From an uncultured Bacteroidota bacterium (GTDB lineage Bacteria > Bacteroidota > Bacteroidia > Flavobacteriales > Flavobacteriaceae), in NCBI GenBank assembly GCA_902595555.1, contig CACJQM010000001.1, forward strand, positions 186,001-250,000: a stretch of DNA of 64,000 bases, written 5' to 3'. Below the pieces are notes generated by a model. It had not been told where the DNA came from. It worked only from the letters and a program-made list of their open reading frames with translations, and ran no database searches. Numbering within the stretch: position 1 is the stretch's first letter; each line of letters begins with the position of its first letter. The position numbers and the translations under genes are program-made. Shown piece after piece: positions 40,914 through 50,073 of the stretch.

Positions 40914-41705
40914 ATGAACTTAAATCAATTAGAAGAAAATATAATATCAAAAAAAACATTTTTATGTTTAGGTTTAGATACTGATATTGATAAAATACCA
41001 AAGCATCTCCTGTCACAAGATGATCCCGTTTTTCAGTTCAATAAATTATTAGTTGATAGGCTCTCTAAAAAAATAGCTGCAGTAAAAATTAACACTGCTT
41101 TTTATGAGGCTAGGGGAGTTGATGGTTGGAATTCTCTTGAAAAAACAATTAAGTATATTGGAGATAATCATCCTGATTTATTTACTATAGCTGATGCAAA
41201 AAGAGCTGATATTGGTAATACCTCAAAAATGTATGCAAAAGCTTTTTTTGAGAAGATGCCATTTCATTCTATTACCTTATCTCCTTATATGGGTCATGAT
41301 TCCGTGACAGAATTTTTAAATTATGAAAATAAGTATGCTATTCTATTAGCTCTAACTTCAAATGATGGTGCTGTTGATTTTCAGTTACAGAACGACTTGT
41401 ATTTAAGTGTAGTATCAGAGTCTCAAAAATGGCAAAATGCTGATAGAATTATGTATGTTGTTGGTGCAACTAAGTCTGATTATTTATTGAAAATTAGAAA
41501 TATTAGTGAGAAAAGCTTTTTATTAATTCCTGGCGTAGGAAGTCAAGGTGGTGATTTTGAAAATGTAATTTTGAATTCAACCCAAAAAAATAAAAGAATA
41601 CTTGTAAATATTTCAAGAGCTATAATTTATGCTGGAAATGATGAAAATTTCCTCGATTCATCTGAAAAAGTTGTTGACCACTACAATAGCAGAACTTCAT
41701 TTTAA
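40914..41705 (+). CDS. pyrF: Orotidine-5'-phosphate decarboxylase (type 2)
   Basis: LCLGLDTD, TIADAKRADIGNTSKMYAKAFF. Confidence 0.94.
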   Translation: MNLNQLEENIISKKTFLCLGLDTDIDKIPKHLLSQDDPVFQFNKLLVDRLSKKIAAVKINTAFYEARGVDGWNSLEKTIKYIGDNHPDLFTIADAKRADIGNTSKMYAKAFFEKMPFHSITLSPYMGHDSVTEFLNYENKYAILLALTSNDGAVDFQLQNDLYLSVVSESQKWQNADRIMYVVGATKSDYLLKIRNISEKSFLLIPGVGSQGGDFENVILNSTQKNKRILVNISRAIIYAGNDENFLDSSEKVVDHYNSRTSF

Positions 41706-41708
41706 AAA

Positions 41709-41741
41709 AAAAGAGGTTGTCCCATGAAAACAACCTCTTTT
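41709..41741. terminator. Bidirectional terminator between pyrF and amt
   Basis: AGAGGTTGT (41712-41720) / ACAACCTCT (41730-41738) with A/T flanks. Confidence 0.8.
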
Positions 41742-41785
41742 ATTAGACAATAATCTAAACAACTAACAAACTATTACGGATATTA

Positions 41786-43024
41786 TTATCTAATACTAAA
41801 ATCACCATAAGCTCCAGTGCCATGCTCAGCAATATCTAAACCTTCAGCTTCTTCTTTTTCATCAACTCGCAGTCCAACTATTCCTTTAACAAGCAAGGTT
41901 ATTACTGTAGCTCCAATCACACAAAATAATCCAGCAATTCCAACACAAGCTAGTTGAACCATAAATTGTTGAAAACCTGCTAGCTCTCCAAATATTCCAA
42001 CAGCTAATGTTCCCCAAATTCCACAAAATAGGTGTACAGGTATTGCTCCAACTGGATCATCTAGTTTGCATTTATCTAGCAGAGCAACAGAAAGAACAAC
42101 AATAACACCAGCAAATAAACCAATTAAAATTGCAGAACCAGGCAGCATTTGGTCAGCACCGGCTGTAATACCAACTAATCCACCTAAAACTCCATTCATA
42201 AACATTGTTAAGTCAAGATTCTTATATAGAATACCTGAAAATAAAGCAGCACCAATTCCACCTGCAGCTGCGGCTAGGCATGTTGTAACTAAAGTTAAAG
42301 ATGTTAGTGCAGGATCTGCTGATAATACTGATCCTCCATTAAATCCAAACCAACCGAGCCATAGAATTAAAACTCCTGCAGCAGATAAAGGAATATTTGA
42401 TCCTGGAATAGCCACAGGCTTTCCATCACTGTCAAATTTACCTTTTCTAGCACCTAAGAAATAAATTACAACTAAGGCACCCCATCCTCCAACAGAGTGA
42501 ACTAATGTTGATCCTGCAAAATCGTAAAATCCTACATCTTCTGTAAAAGTACTAAAAGCACCTCCTCCCCATTGCCACGATCCAACAATTGGATAAACAA
42601 TAGCAACGTAAAGAAAAGCAATCAACATGAAAGAAAAAATCTTGATTCTTTCAGCTACAGCTCCAGAGATTATTGTTGCAGCAGTTGCTGCGAACATTCC
42701 TTGAAACAAGAAATCAGTCCAATAAGTGTAACCACCATCAGCATATGTTAATTGATCATAATCAGCTCCAGGATCTAAACCTGGACCCGCAAATCCTAAC
42801 CATCCATCAATAAGTCCAAATTCACCGGGATACATTAAATTAAATCCAAATGCACAATAGACAATTAGTCCCATTGTAATCACAAAGAAGTTTTTAAATA
42901 AAATATTTATTGTGTTTTTCTGTCTAGTTAGACCGACCTCTAAGAATGAAAATCCTAAATGCATAAAAAAGACTAATGCAGTACAGATCATCATCCAAAC
43001 GTTATTTGTAGTTAATAATTCCAT
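41786..43024 (-). CDS. amt: Ammonium transporter
   Basis: Amt signature AGSTLVHSVGGWGALV, WLGWFGFNGGS, GAIPVHLFCGIWGTLAVG. Confidence 0.96.
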   Translation of the reverse strand: MELLTTNNVWMMICTALVFFMHLGFSFLEVGLTRQKNTINILFKNFFVITMGLIVYCAFGFNLMYPGEFGLIDGWLGFAGPGLDPGADYDQLTYADGGYTYWTDFLFQGMFAATAATIISGAVAERIKIFSFMLIAFLYVAIVYPIVGSWQWGGGAFSTFTEDVGFYDFAGSTLVHSVGGWGALVVIYFLGARKGKFDSDGKPVAIPGSNIPLSAAGVLILWLGWFGFNGGSVLSADPALTSLTLVTTCLAAAAGGIGAALFSGILYKNLDLTMFMNGVLGGLVGITAGADQMLPGSAILIGLFAGVIVVLSVALLDKCKLDDPVGAIPVHLFCGIWGTLAVGIFGELAGFQQFMVQLACVGIAGLFCVIGATVITLLVKGIVGLRVDEKEEAEGLDIAEHGTGAYGDFSIR

Positions 43025-43028
43025 AATT

Positions 43029-43367
43029 TTAGTTTATTGATTTAGTTCCTTTTTCACCTGTTCTTATTCTGTAAGCTTCTTCAATATCAGTAACAAAAAT
43101 CTTCCCGTCACCAACTTGGTCAGTGGATCCTGATTTTAAAATCGCTTTTACAGTTACATCCAAAAATGAGTCTGAGACTACTATTGATAAGTACCTTCTC
43201 TGAATATCTGAGGTGCTGTAACTTATTCCTCGGTAAACCTTACCGATCTTTTGATTTCCAACACCAGTTACATCCCAGTAGCTGAAAAAATTTACTTCAA
43301 CTGCTTGTAGCGCGTCTACAACTTCGTTGAATTTTGATTTTCTAATTATCGCTTCTACCTTTTTCAT
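43029..43367 (-). CDS. P-II family nitrogen regulator
   Basis: MKKVEAIIRKSKFNEVVDAL...VYRGISYS...GDGKIFVTDIEEAYRIRTGE. Confidence 0.94.
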   Translation of the reverse strand: MKKVEAIIRKSKFNEVVDALQAVEVNFFSYWDVTGVGNQKIGKVYRGISYSTSDIQRRYLSIVVSDSFLDVTVKAILKSGSTDQVGDGKIFVTDIEEAYRIRTGEKGTKSIN

Positions 43368-43375
43368 AATAATTA

Positions 43376-44026
43376 TTAAAAACTAGCTCCGAAGACTATG
43401 AAAGCAGCTTCAGATTTTGGGTTAAATATGAAGGATGAAAATAAAGGCAAAGAGTAATCATCAGTAATCTTGATTTCCTTACTATATCCAAACGATACAT
43501 TACATATAGCACTTTCTCCTGCACCAACATAAAAAGCATCAGCACTATCGCTTCCGAATCCAATGGCAAAATCAACATCTCCTAGTCCAAATCCCGCTTC
43601 AATGTATAATGTTTCTAGGTCAGGGAAATAACCACCCATGAGTGATAATCCACCAATTTCTGTTGATGCAGAAATTTCTAAGTCACCCTCAAAAAAACCG
43701 CCTGAGCTGTAAGTACCATCACCATCAGGAAAAGTATAATTAGTTACAGTTAAAGCTAATGGACCAAAATCATAAGATACATATGCATCAAGTTCATTTC
43801 CGCCACCACCAGCAGTTGTAGGGAAACTTCCCCATAAACCAACTTCAAATCCACCTTTACCGGTAGAAATGTAAGGTTGAATGTGTGGACCTTCGCCAAA
43901 CTGGGTGCCTCTCCAAACGTAGGAGCTTACAACATCAGCGCCAAAATCCTGGGACTGTACATTTTGGTTTGAAAAAAACAAAAAAGTAGAACCCATTAAT
44001 AGAATTAATGTTTTAAAATTTTTCAT
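43376..44026 (-). CDS. TorF-like putative outer-membrane porin
   Basis: Signal peptide; ADVVSSYVWRGTQFGEGPHIQPYISTGKGGFEVGLWGS; beta-barrel pattern with terminal F. Confidence 0.72.
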   Translation of the reverse strand: MKNFKTLILLMGSTFLFFSNQNVQSQDFGADVVSSYVWRGTQFGEGPHIQPYISTGKGGFEVGLWGSFPTTAGGGGNELDAYVSYDFGPLALTVTNYTFPDGDGTYSSGGFFEGDLEISASTEIGGLSLMGGYFPDLETLYIEAGFGLGDVDFAIGFGSDSADAFYVGAGESAICNVSFGYSKEIKITDDYSLPLFSSFIFNPKSEAAFIVFGASF

Positions 44027-44216
44027 GATATATTAATTAAGTAAATATTTGATGGGCTTAAATTTATGTTTAAATGAATTTGAATTTCAATTAAACAAAT
44101 AGGAAATATTGATTTTTTAAGGAATTCAAAAAATTGAGGTTGAAAAAATTAAGATTTAATAAAAAACGATACCAATTTTTTATAAAATCTAAATTTAGAA
44201 TTAATAAAGCACTGAT

Positions 44217-44597
44217 TTACAGTAATTTAAAAATTAATGTACCTACATAAACAGATACAATTCCAACAATCAAACTGCCTAATAAATAAGCTAAAAAGAT
44301 GAATATTTCACCATTTTGAATCAATTGTAAGCTCTCGTTTGAGAATGATGAAAATGTTGTAAACCCTCCACAAAGTCCGACGGTTAAAAACACAAATAAT
44401 ATTGAATTGGGATTTTCATTTTTAATGAAATATCCTAAAACTAAACCAAGTATAAGACAACCTAAAAAATTTGATATAAATGTTGAATATGGAAAGTTGT
44501 TGTCAGAAACAATTTCAATTTTATTAACTAGAAATCTTAATACACTTCCTAAACCACCGCCAACAAAAACAGCTATAATTTCTTTAAGCATTGACAA
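44217..44597 (-). CDS. crcB: Fluoride efflux transporter CrcB
   Basis: VFVGGGLGSVLRFLVNK, VGLCGGFTTFSSFSNE. Confidence 0.94.
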   Translation of the reverse strand: MSMLKEIIAVFVGGGLGSVLRFLVNKIEIVSDNNFPYSTFISNFLGCLILGLVLGYFIKNENPNSILFVFLTVGLCGGFTTFSSFSNESLQLIQNGEIFIFLAYLLGSLIVGIVSVYVGTLIFKLL

Positions 44598-44772
44598 GTT
44601 TTTTTAATATTACTAACAGTGAAAAAAATACTATGAAACCTACTAATACCCATACAACTCCTTTGTAAGTTTTTTTTAAGTATATATTATCAATTCTATA
44701 GCTAATTATTATTGCAATAGTAAAAATTATTACAAAAAAGATCGCAAAAATAAGTTGTCCTTTAGTAAACAT
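44584..44772 (-). CDS. Small membrane protein, unknown
   Basis: 62 aa with two TM segments, overlaps crcB start. Confidence 0.55.
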   Translation of the reverse strand: MFTKGQLIFAIFFVIIFTIAIIISYRIDNIYLKKTYKGVVWVLVGFIVFFSLLVILKKLVNA

Positions 44773-44810
44773 ATTTATTTTTATAAAGATAATTCAAATA
44801 TATAATCCTA

Positions 44811-45194
44811 ATGAAAAAACAATTAGATTCTGTTAAACAATTTCATGATACTTATAAAATCGGTTACAGCAATAATCCCATAGCTGACCTTGGTCCTGAA
44901 AAAAATAAATTGAGATTTAAATTAATGAGTGAAGAGAATGAAGAATATATAGATGCTGCTAATAATAATGATATTATAGAGGTTGCTGACGCATTAGGCG
45001 ATATGCTATACATTCTGTGTGGAACCATTATAGAACATGGTATGCAAGATATAATTGAACCTGTATTTGATGAAATTCAAAAAAGTAATATGAGTAAATT
45101 GGGTGATGATGGAAATCCTATATTTAGGGAAGACGGTAAAGTAATGAAAGGTCCAAACTACTTTAAGCCAGATTTTAAAAAATTCTTTAATTAA
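44811..45194 (+). CDS. MazG-like all-alpha nucleoside triphosphate pyrophosphohydrolase
   Basis: LMSEENEEYIDAANNNDIIEVADALGDMLYILCGT (EExxE...ExxD motif). Confidence 0.85.
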   Translation: MKKQLDSVKQFHDTYKIGYSNNPIADLGPEKNKLRFKLMSEENEEYIDAANNNDIIEVADALGDMLYILCGTIIEHGMQDIIEPVFDEIQKSNMSKLGDDGNPIFREDGKVMKGPNYFKPDFKKFFN

Positions 45195-46236
45195 TTTTTA
45201 CTTTCCAATCCTCATATTCAGATGATTTATCATACTGTATATCAGTGAGTTTTTTCTTCAATTCTAATGACCATGGATTATCTAAGTCTGGAAGGTTGAA
45301 ATCATTATTTTGATAACCAAATGTTTTAATTGGTAAAATAACAACAGCAGTTCCAGTCCCAAAAATTTCTTTTAAACTTCCACTGTCTTGAGCTTCCAAC
45401 AATTCATCAACAGTTATTATTCTTTCTTCAACATCAATATTTAAATCTTTGGCAAGTTTAATAATACTTTTTCTGGTTATTCCATCCAAAATACTGTCAC
45501 TAGTTGGTGAGGTTATCAATTTTTCACCTATCCTAAAAAATAAATTCATTGTTCCTGCCTCTTCTATTGACTTATGGTTATTAGAATCTGTCCATATTAT
45601 TTGCTGATAACCTTCCTCTTTTGCAATCGCAGTTGGATAAAATTGGGCAGCATAATTACCAGCAGCTTTTGCGTATCCAACTCCTCCTTTAGCAGCTCGA
45701 CTATATTTTTCTTCAATTTTAACTTTAATTTTTTGATTACCGTAATAAGATTTTGCAGGACAACAAATAATCATAAAAGTATATTCTATTGCTTCACTTG
45801 CGTTTATGGATGGTTCTGATGCAAAAACAAAAGGTCTTACGTATAATGCATTTCCATCACCTTTCTTTACCCAATCTTTATCAATCCTTAACAATTCAGT
45901 TAGGCCATCAAAAAATATTTTTTCTGGAATTTCAGGAATGGCCATTCTTGAAGATGACTTATTAAATCTTTTGAAATTTTCGTCGGGTCTAAATAATATT
46001 AAAGAATCCTTATCGCTTCTATAACATTTCATTCCTTCAAAAATTGCTTGTCCGTAATGAAAAACACGAGCAGATGGACTAATTAAAAAATCCTCATAAG
46101 GCATAATTTCTCCATCATTCCATGAATTATTCGAATATTTACAAACAAATAAATGATCTGTAAAAATCTTTCCAAATTGGAGATTTTCAAAGTCAACATT
46201 TTCAATTTTTGATTTATTAGAAAGTACGATTTTCAC
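45187..46236 (-). CDS. ilvE: Branched-chain amino acid aminotransferase
   Basis: FHYGQAIFEGMKCYR, GGVGYAKAAGNYAAQ, EAGTMNLFFRIG. Confidence 0.95.
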   Translation of the reverse strand: MKIVLSNKSKIENVDFENLQFGKIFTDHLFVCKYSNNSWNDGEIMPYEDFLISPSARVFHYGQAIFEGMKCYRSDKDSLILFRPDENFKRFNKSSSRMAIPEIPEKIFFDGLTELLRIDKDWVKKGDGNALYVRPFVFASEPSINASEAIEYTFMIICCPAKSYYGNQKIKVKIEEKYSRAAKGGVGYAKAAGNYAAQFYPTAIAKEEGYQQIIWTDSNNHKSIEEAGTMNLFFRIGEKLITSPTSDSILDGITRKSIIKLAKDLNIDVEERIITVDELLEAQDSGSLKEIFGTGTAVVILPIKTFGYQNNDFNLPDLDNPWSLELKKKLTDIQYDKSSEYEDWKVKIN

Positions 46237-46300
46237 TCTGATATTTTATTAATGCAAAATTACAAATTAACTTTGATGTAAAAGATAAAATCTTATAAAA

Positions 46301-47197
46301 TTGAAATTTTTAATTACAGGTGGTACTGGACTGATTGGCAACAGATTATCTAAATTGTTAATTGATAATGGACATTCAGTAAATATTTTAACAAGAAAAA
46401 TTAAAAATCAAGATAATTCCGGATTAAAATACTTTGTTTGGAACACATCAAAAAAAACTATCGATAACAAATGTATTGATGGGGTAGATGTTATTGTTAA
46501 TCTGGCTGGTAGTTCTGTTTTTTCACTTTGGACAAAATCTAACAAAAAAATGATTTTAAACTCAAGGCTAGATGCTCTATCAACAATTTATAGATTGATG
46601 AAAAAAAAGAAGAATAAGGTGAAGCGTATTATTTCTGCCTCAGCTATAGGTATATATCCAAATCATAAATCTAAAGTTTACTATGAAAATTCAAATGAGA
46701 TATCTGAAACATTTTTAGGAAATGTTGTGTATGAGTGGGAAAAAAAAGCAAAAATTTTTAGAGATTTTAAAATTGATTTATCTATTATCAGAATTGGACT
46801 TGTTTTATCAGAAAAGGGAGGTATTTTTGAGAAATTATTGCAATTAAATAACCTTGGAATTAGTTCGATTATAGATGGTGGTAATCAATGTCAGTCTTGG
46901 ATCCATATTGATGATTTAGTCAATATTTTTTTATTTACATCAGTAAATAACATAAATGGTTTAGTAAATGGTGTAGCTCCAAATCCGGTTAGTTTTAAAG
47001 AATTGCAAAACAACATTTCATCTAATTACAAAAAACCTTTTTTGAGTTTAAACTTTCCAAAAAGTTTTCTGACGATACCTCTGAGTTTTCTTGGATTGTC
47101 CGACTTCTATAATGATATGATTGGTTCTAACAAACGAGTTTCCTCAAAAAAAATACAAGATTTAGGTTATAAATTTATTTATCCCTCTTTGGATTAA
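46301..47197 (+). CDS. TIGR01777-like NAD-dependent epimerase/dehydratase
   Basis: KFLITGGTGLIGNRLSKLL, VNLAGSSVFSLWTKSNKKMILNSRLDA; TTG start. Confidence 0.87.
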   Translation: MKFLITGGTGLIGNRLSKLLIDNGHSVNILTRKIKNQDNSGLKYFVWNTSKKTIDNKCIDGVDVIVNLAGSSVFSLWTKSNKKMILNSRLDALSTIYRLMKKKKNKVKRIISASAIGIYPNHKSKVYYENSNEISETFLGNVVYEWEKKAKIFRDFKIDLSIIRIGLVLSEKGGIFEKLLQLNNLGISSIIDGGNQCQSWIHIDDLVNIFLFTSVNNINGLVNGVAPNPVSFKELQNNISSNYKKPFLSLNFPKSFLTIPLSFLGLSDFYNDMIGSNKRVSSKKIQDLGYKFIYPSLD

Positions 47198-47267
47198 TTA
47201 AAATAATCTTATGACATTTTGTCAAAATTAAAATGTTGGCAGTAAATTTGTCAAATAATAATCAGTT

Positions 47268-47768
47268 ATGGCCACGAAAAATAAAAAATCTACAAAAACT
47301 AAAACTCCATCACTTAAAGATCAAGTAAAATCTTTAAATGAAAATTTAAACGAAGAAAAAGATAAGTTTTTAAGACTTTTTGCTGAATTTGAAAATTTTA
47401 GAAAAAGAACTGCAAAAGAAAGGTTAGATCTTTTCAAAACAGCATCTAGTGAATTAATGACTGCTCTTTTGCCCATTACTGATGATATGGATAGAGCACT
47501 TAATGAATTTAAAAAGTCTGAAAATGATGATTTAATAAAAGGTTTTGAATTAATCTACAATAAGTTTCATGATATTTTAAAATCTAACGGTTTAAGTGTA
47601 ATTGAAGTTAAAATTGGAGACGTTTTTGATTCTGAAAAACATGAAGCCATAACACAAATTAAAGCAACAGATAAAAAAATGATAGGAAAAATTGTAGATG
47701 TAGTAGAAACAGGTTATTTGTTAGGTGAAAAAATATTAAGATATCCAAAGGTTGTTGTTGCTAATTGA
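47268..47768 (+). CDS. grpE: Nucleotide exchange factor GrpE
   Basis: LRLFAEFENFRKRTAKERLDLF; precedes dnaJ. Confidence 0.93.
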   Translation: MATKNKKSTKTKTPSLKDQVKSLNENLNEEKDKFLRLFAEFENFRKRTAKERLDLFKTASSELMTALLPITDDMDRALNEFKKSENDDLIKGFELIYNKFHDILKSNGLSVIEVKIGDVFDSEKHEAITQIKATDKKMIGKIVDVVETGYLLGEKILRYPKVVVAN

Positions 47769-47773
47769 CTTAA

Positions 47774-48880
47774 ATGAAAGAAGATTATTATAAAGTATTA
47801 GGTATTGATAAGGGCGCATCTGAAAGTGAAATAAAGAAAGCTTACAGAAAATCAGCAATTAAATACCACCCAGACAAGAATCCAGGTGACAAAGATGCCG
47901 AAGCCAAATTTAAACAAGCTGCTGAAGCCTATGAAGTTTTAGGAAATTCTGATAAAAGAGCTAAATATGATCAATTTGGACATGCTGCTTTTGAAGGTGC
48001 AGGAGGTTTTGGTTCGGGAGGTATGAATATGGATGATATATTCAGCCAATTTGGTGATATTTTTGGAAGTGCATTCGGCGGTGGATTTGGTGGATTTGGT
48101 GGTGGTCAAAGACGTTCCAAAGGAACAAATCTAAGAATAAAGGTTTCGCTAACAATATCTGAAATAGCTAATGGAGTAAATAAAAAAATTAAAGTTAAAA
48201 GAAAGGTTCAAGCACCTGGAACCGAGTTTTCAACTTGTTCTCAATGTGGAGGTTCAGGTCAAGTAACTCAAATTACAAATACTATTCTTGGCAGAATGCA
48301 ATCTACAACTACCTGTAATGTCTGCTCAGGAACAGGAAAAATTGTTTCAAGAAAGGCTCCAGGTTCTGATTCTAACGGTCAAATATTAAGTGAAGAAACC
48401 GTTGAGGTAAAAATTCCTGCTGGTGTTGAGGATGGTATGCAACTTAGAGTATCTGGAAAGGGAAATGAGGCTCTATCAGATGGAATACCGGGTGATTTAC
48501 TTGTTTTAATCAATGAACTTCCTGATGAAAATTTAAAAAGAGAAGGAAATAATCTTCATTATGATTTATACATTAGTATCTCTGAAGCAGTTCTAGGAAT
48601 TTCTAAAGAAATTAATACTGTTAGTGGTAAGGTCCGTATTAAATTGGATGCAGGTATTCAATCTGGTAAGATTTTGAGATTAAGGGGAAAGGGATTAAAA
48701 TCAATAAATGGTTATGGAAACGGAGATTTGCTTGTACATGTTAATGTTTGGACACCAAAAACTCTTAATAAGGAGCAAAGAGAATTTTTTCAACAAATGA
48801 AAAACAATGAACATTTCACGCCAAACCCTGATAAAAATGATAAATCGTTTTTTGAAAAGGTTAAAGATATGTTTTCTTAA
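47774..48880 (+). CDS. dnaJ: Molecular chaperone DnaJ
   Basis: J-domain with HPD ([10 protein letters not shown]), Gly-rich region, only two CxxCxGxG motifs. Confidence 0.95.
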   Translation: MKEDYYKVLGIDKGASESEIKKAYRKSAIKYHPDKNPGDKDAEAKFKQAAEAYEVLGNSDKRAKYDQFGHAAFEGAGGFGSGGMNMDDIFSQFGDIFGSAFGGGFGGFGGGQRRSKGTNLRIKVSLTISEIANGVNKKIKVKRKVQAPGTEFSTCSQCGGSGQVTQITNTILGRMQSTTTCNVCSGTGKIVSRKAPGSDSNGQILSEETVEVKIPAGVEDGMQLRVSGKGNEALSDGIPGDLLVLINELPDENLKREGNNLHYDLYISISEAVLGISKEINTVSGKVRIKLDAGIQSGKILRLRGKGLKSINGYGNGDLLVHVNVWTPKTLNKEQREFFQQMKNNEHFTPNPDKNDKSFFEKVKDMFS

Positions 48881-48903
48881 CTTTACCTATATAAATTCTT
48901 ACT

Positions 48904-50070
48904 ATGTCAAAAATTTTAATTGTTGAGGATGAAGACGCTATCAGAAGAGTTTTAAAAAAAGTCTTATCTGATGAATACCCAAAATCTATAATTGATGAAG
49001 CTGTTGATGGGGTAGATGCAGTTGCTAAAATTAAAGCAGCAGCATATAACCTTGTTATTTGTGATATTAAAATGCCAAAGAAAGATGGAATTGAAGTTTT
49101 GAATTTTATTAAAAAATTTAGTGAGGAAACTAATGTAATAATGATTTCTGGTCATGGAGATTTGAAAACTGCTGTTCAAGCTATGAGGATTGGTGCTTTT
49201 GATTACATAGAAAAACCACCAGATCTCAATAATCTATTGACATCAGTTAGAGGTGCATTAAAATCGAAAACTCCAACAAAAACAACAAAATCAAAAAAAG
49301 CTATTAAAAAAGGTCGTTATGATATTGTTGGTAGTGCAAAAAAAATTGTTGAATTAAAGGATTTATTAGCTAAAATATCACCCACAAATGCTAAAGTTCT
49401 CATACTTGGACCCAATGGTGCTGGGAAAGAGTTGGTAGCAAGACAAATTCACTTAAATAGTTTAAGAAATGATGGTCCTTTCGTTGAGGTAAATTGTGCT
49501 GCAATACCATCCGAGTTAATTGAGAGTGAACTTTTTGGACACTTAAAAGGCTCATTTACTTCTGCTCACAAAGACCGTACTGGTAAGTTTGAAGCTGCTA
49601 ACAATGGTACACTTTTTTTAGATGAAATTGGTGATATGAGCTTATCTGCACAATCCAAAGTCCTGAGAGCAATTCAGGAAAATAAAATTCAAAAAGTTGG
49701 AAGTGAAAAAGATATTTTTGTAGATACCAGAGTAATAGCAGCCACAAACAAGGACGTAAAGGATTTAATATCTACAAACAAGTTTAGAGAGGATTTATAT
49801 CACAGAATTTCAGTTATTGAGCTTAACGTACCCAAACTTGATGAGAGAAAAGATGATATACCTGAACTTGTAAATCATTTTTTAGAACAATTATCTGGTC
49901 AATATGATAAAAGTGATATCACAATAGATAATAAAGCTTTAAAAAAATTATCATCATTTGATTGGCCAGGAAATGTGAGAGAACTAAGAAATGTAGTTGA
50001 AAGATTAATAATATTATCTGAATCTAATTGTATCACTGATAAAGATGTTTTAAAATTTTCAGGGAAATAG
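48904..50070 (+). CDS. NtrC-family response regulator (receiver plus sigma-54-interaction AAA+ domain), no C-terminal Fis HTH
   Basis: Receiver KILIVEDEDAIRRVL...VICDIKMPKKDG; AAA+ GPNGAGKELVARQIH, NGTLFLDEIGDM; protein ends after DWPGNVRELRNVVERLIILSESNCITDKDVLKFSGK. Confidence 0.92.
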   Translation: MSKILIVEDEDAIRRVLKKVLSDEYPKSIIDEAVDGVDAVAKIKAAAYNLVICDIKMPKKDGIEVLNFIKKFSEETNVIMISGHGDLKTAVQAMRIGAFDYIEKPPDLNNLLTSVRGALKSKTPTKTTKSKKAIKKGRYDIVGSAKKIVELKDLLAKISPTNAKVLILGPNGAGKELVARQIHLNSLRNDGPFVEVNCAAIPSELIESELFGHLKGSFTSAHKDRTGKFEAANNGTLFLDEIGDMSLSAQSKVLRAIQENKIQKVGSEKDIFVDTRVIAATNKDVKDLISTNKFREDLYHRISVIELNVPKLDERKDDIPELVNHFLEQLSGQYDKSDITIDNKALKKLSSFDWPGNVRELRNVVERLIILSESNCITDKDVLKFSGK

Positions 50071-50073
50071 TTT

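Noticed and set aside
44188-44199. TCTAAATTTAGA palindrome upstream of the porin/P-II/amt operon
   Set aside because: Half-sites are in the opposite order to the iron-locus motif (TTTAGAA...TTCTAAA), about 160 bp from the start codon, and short AT palindromes are expected by chance at this base composition.
47000-49000. Gly/Phe-rich repeat in dnaJ as a low-complexity or mobile repeat
   Set aside because: Normal G/F linker of DnaJ proteins.
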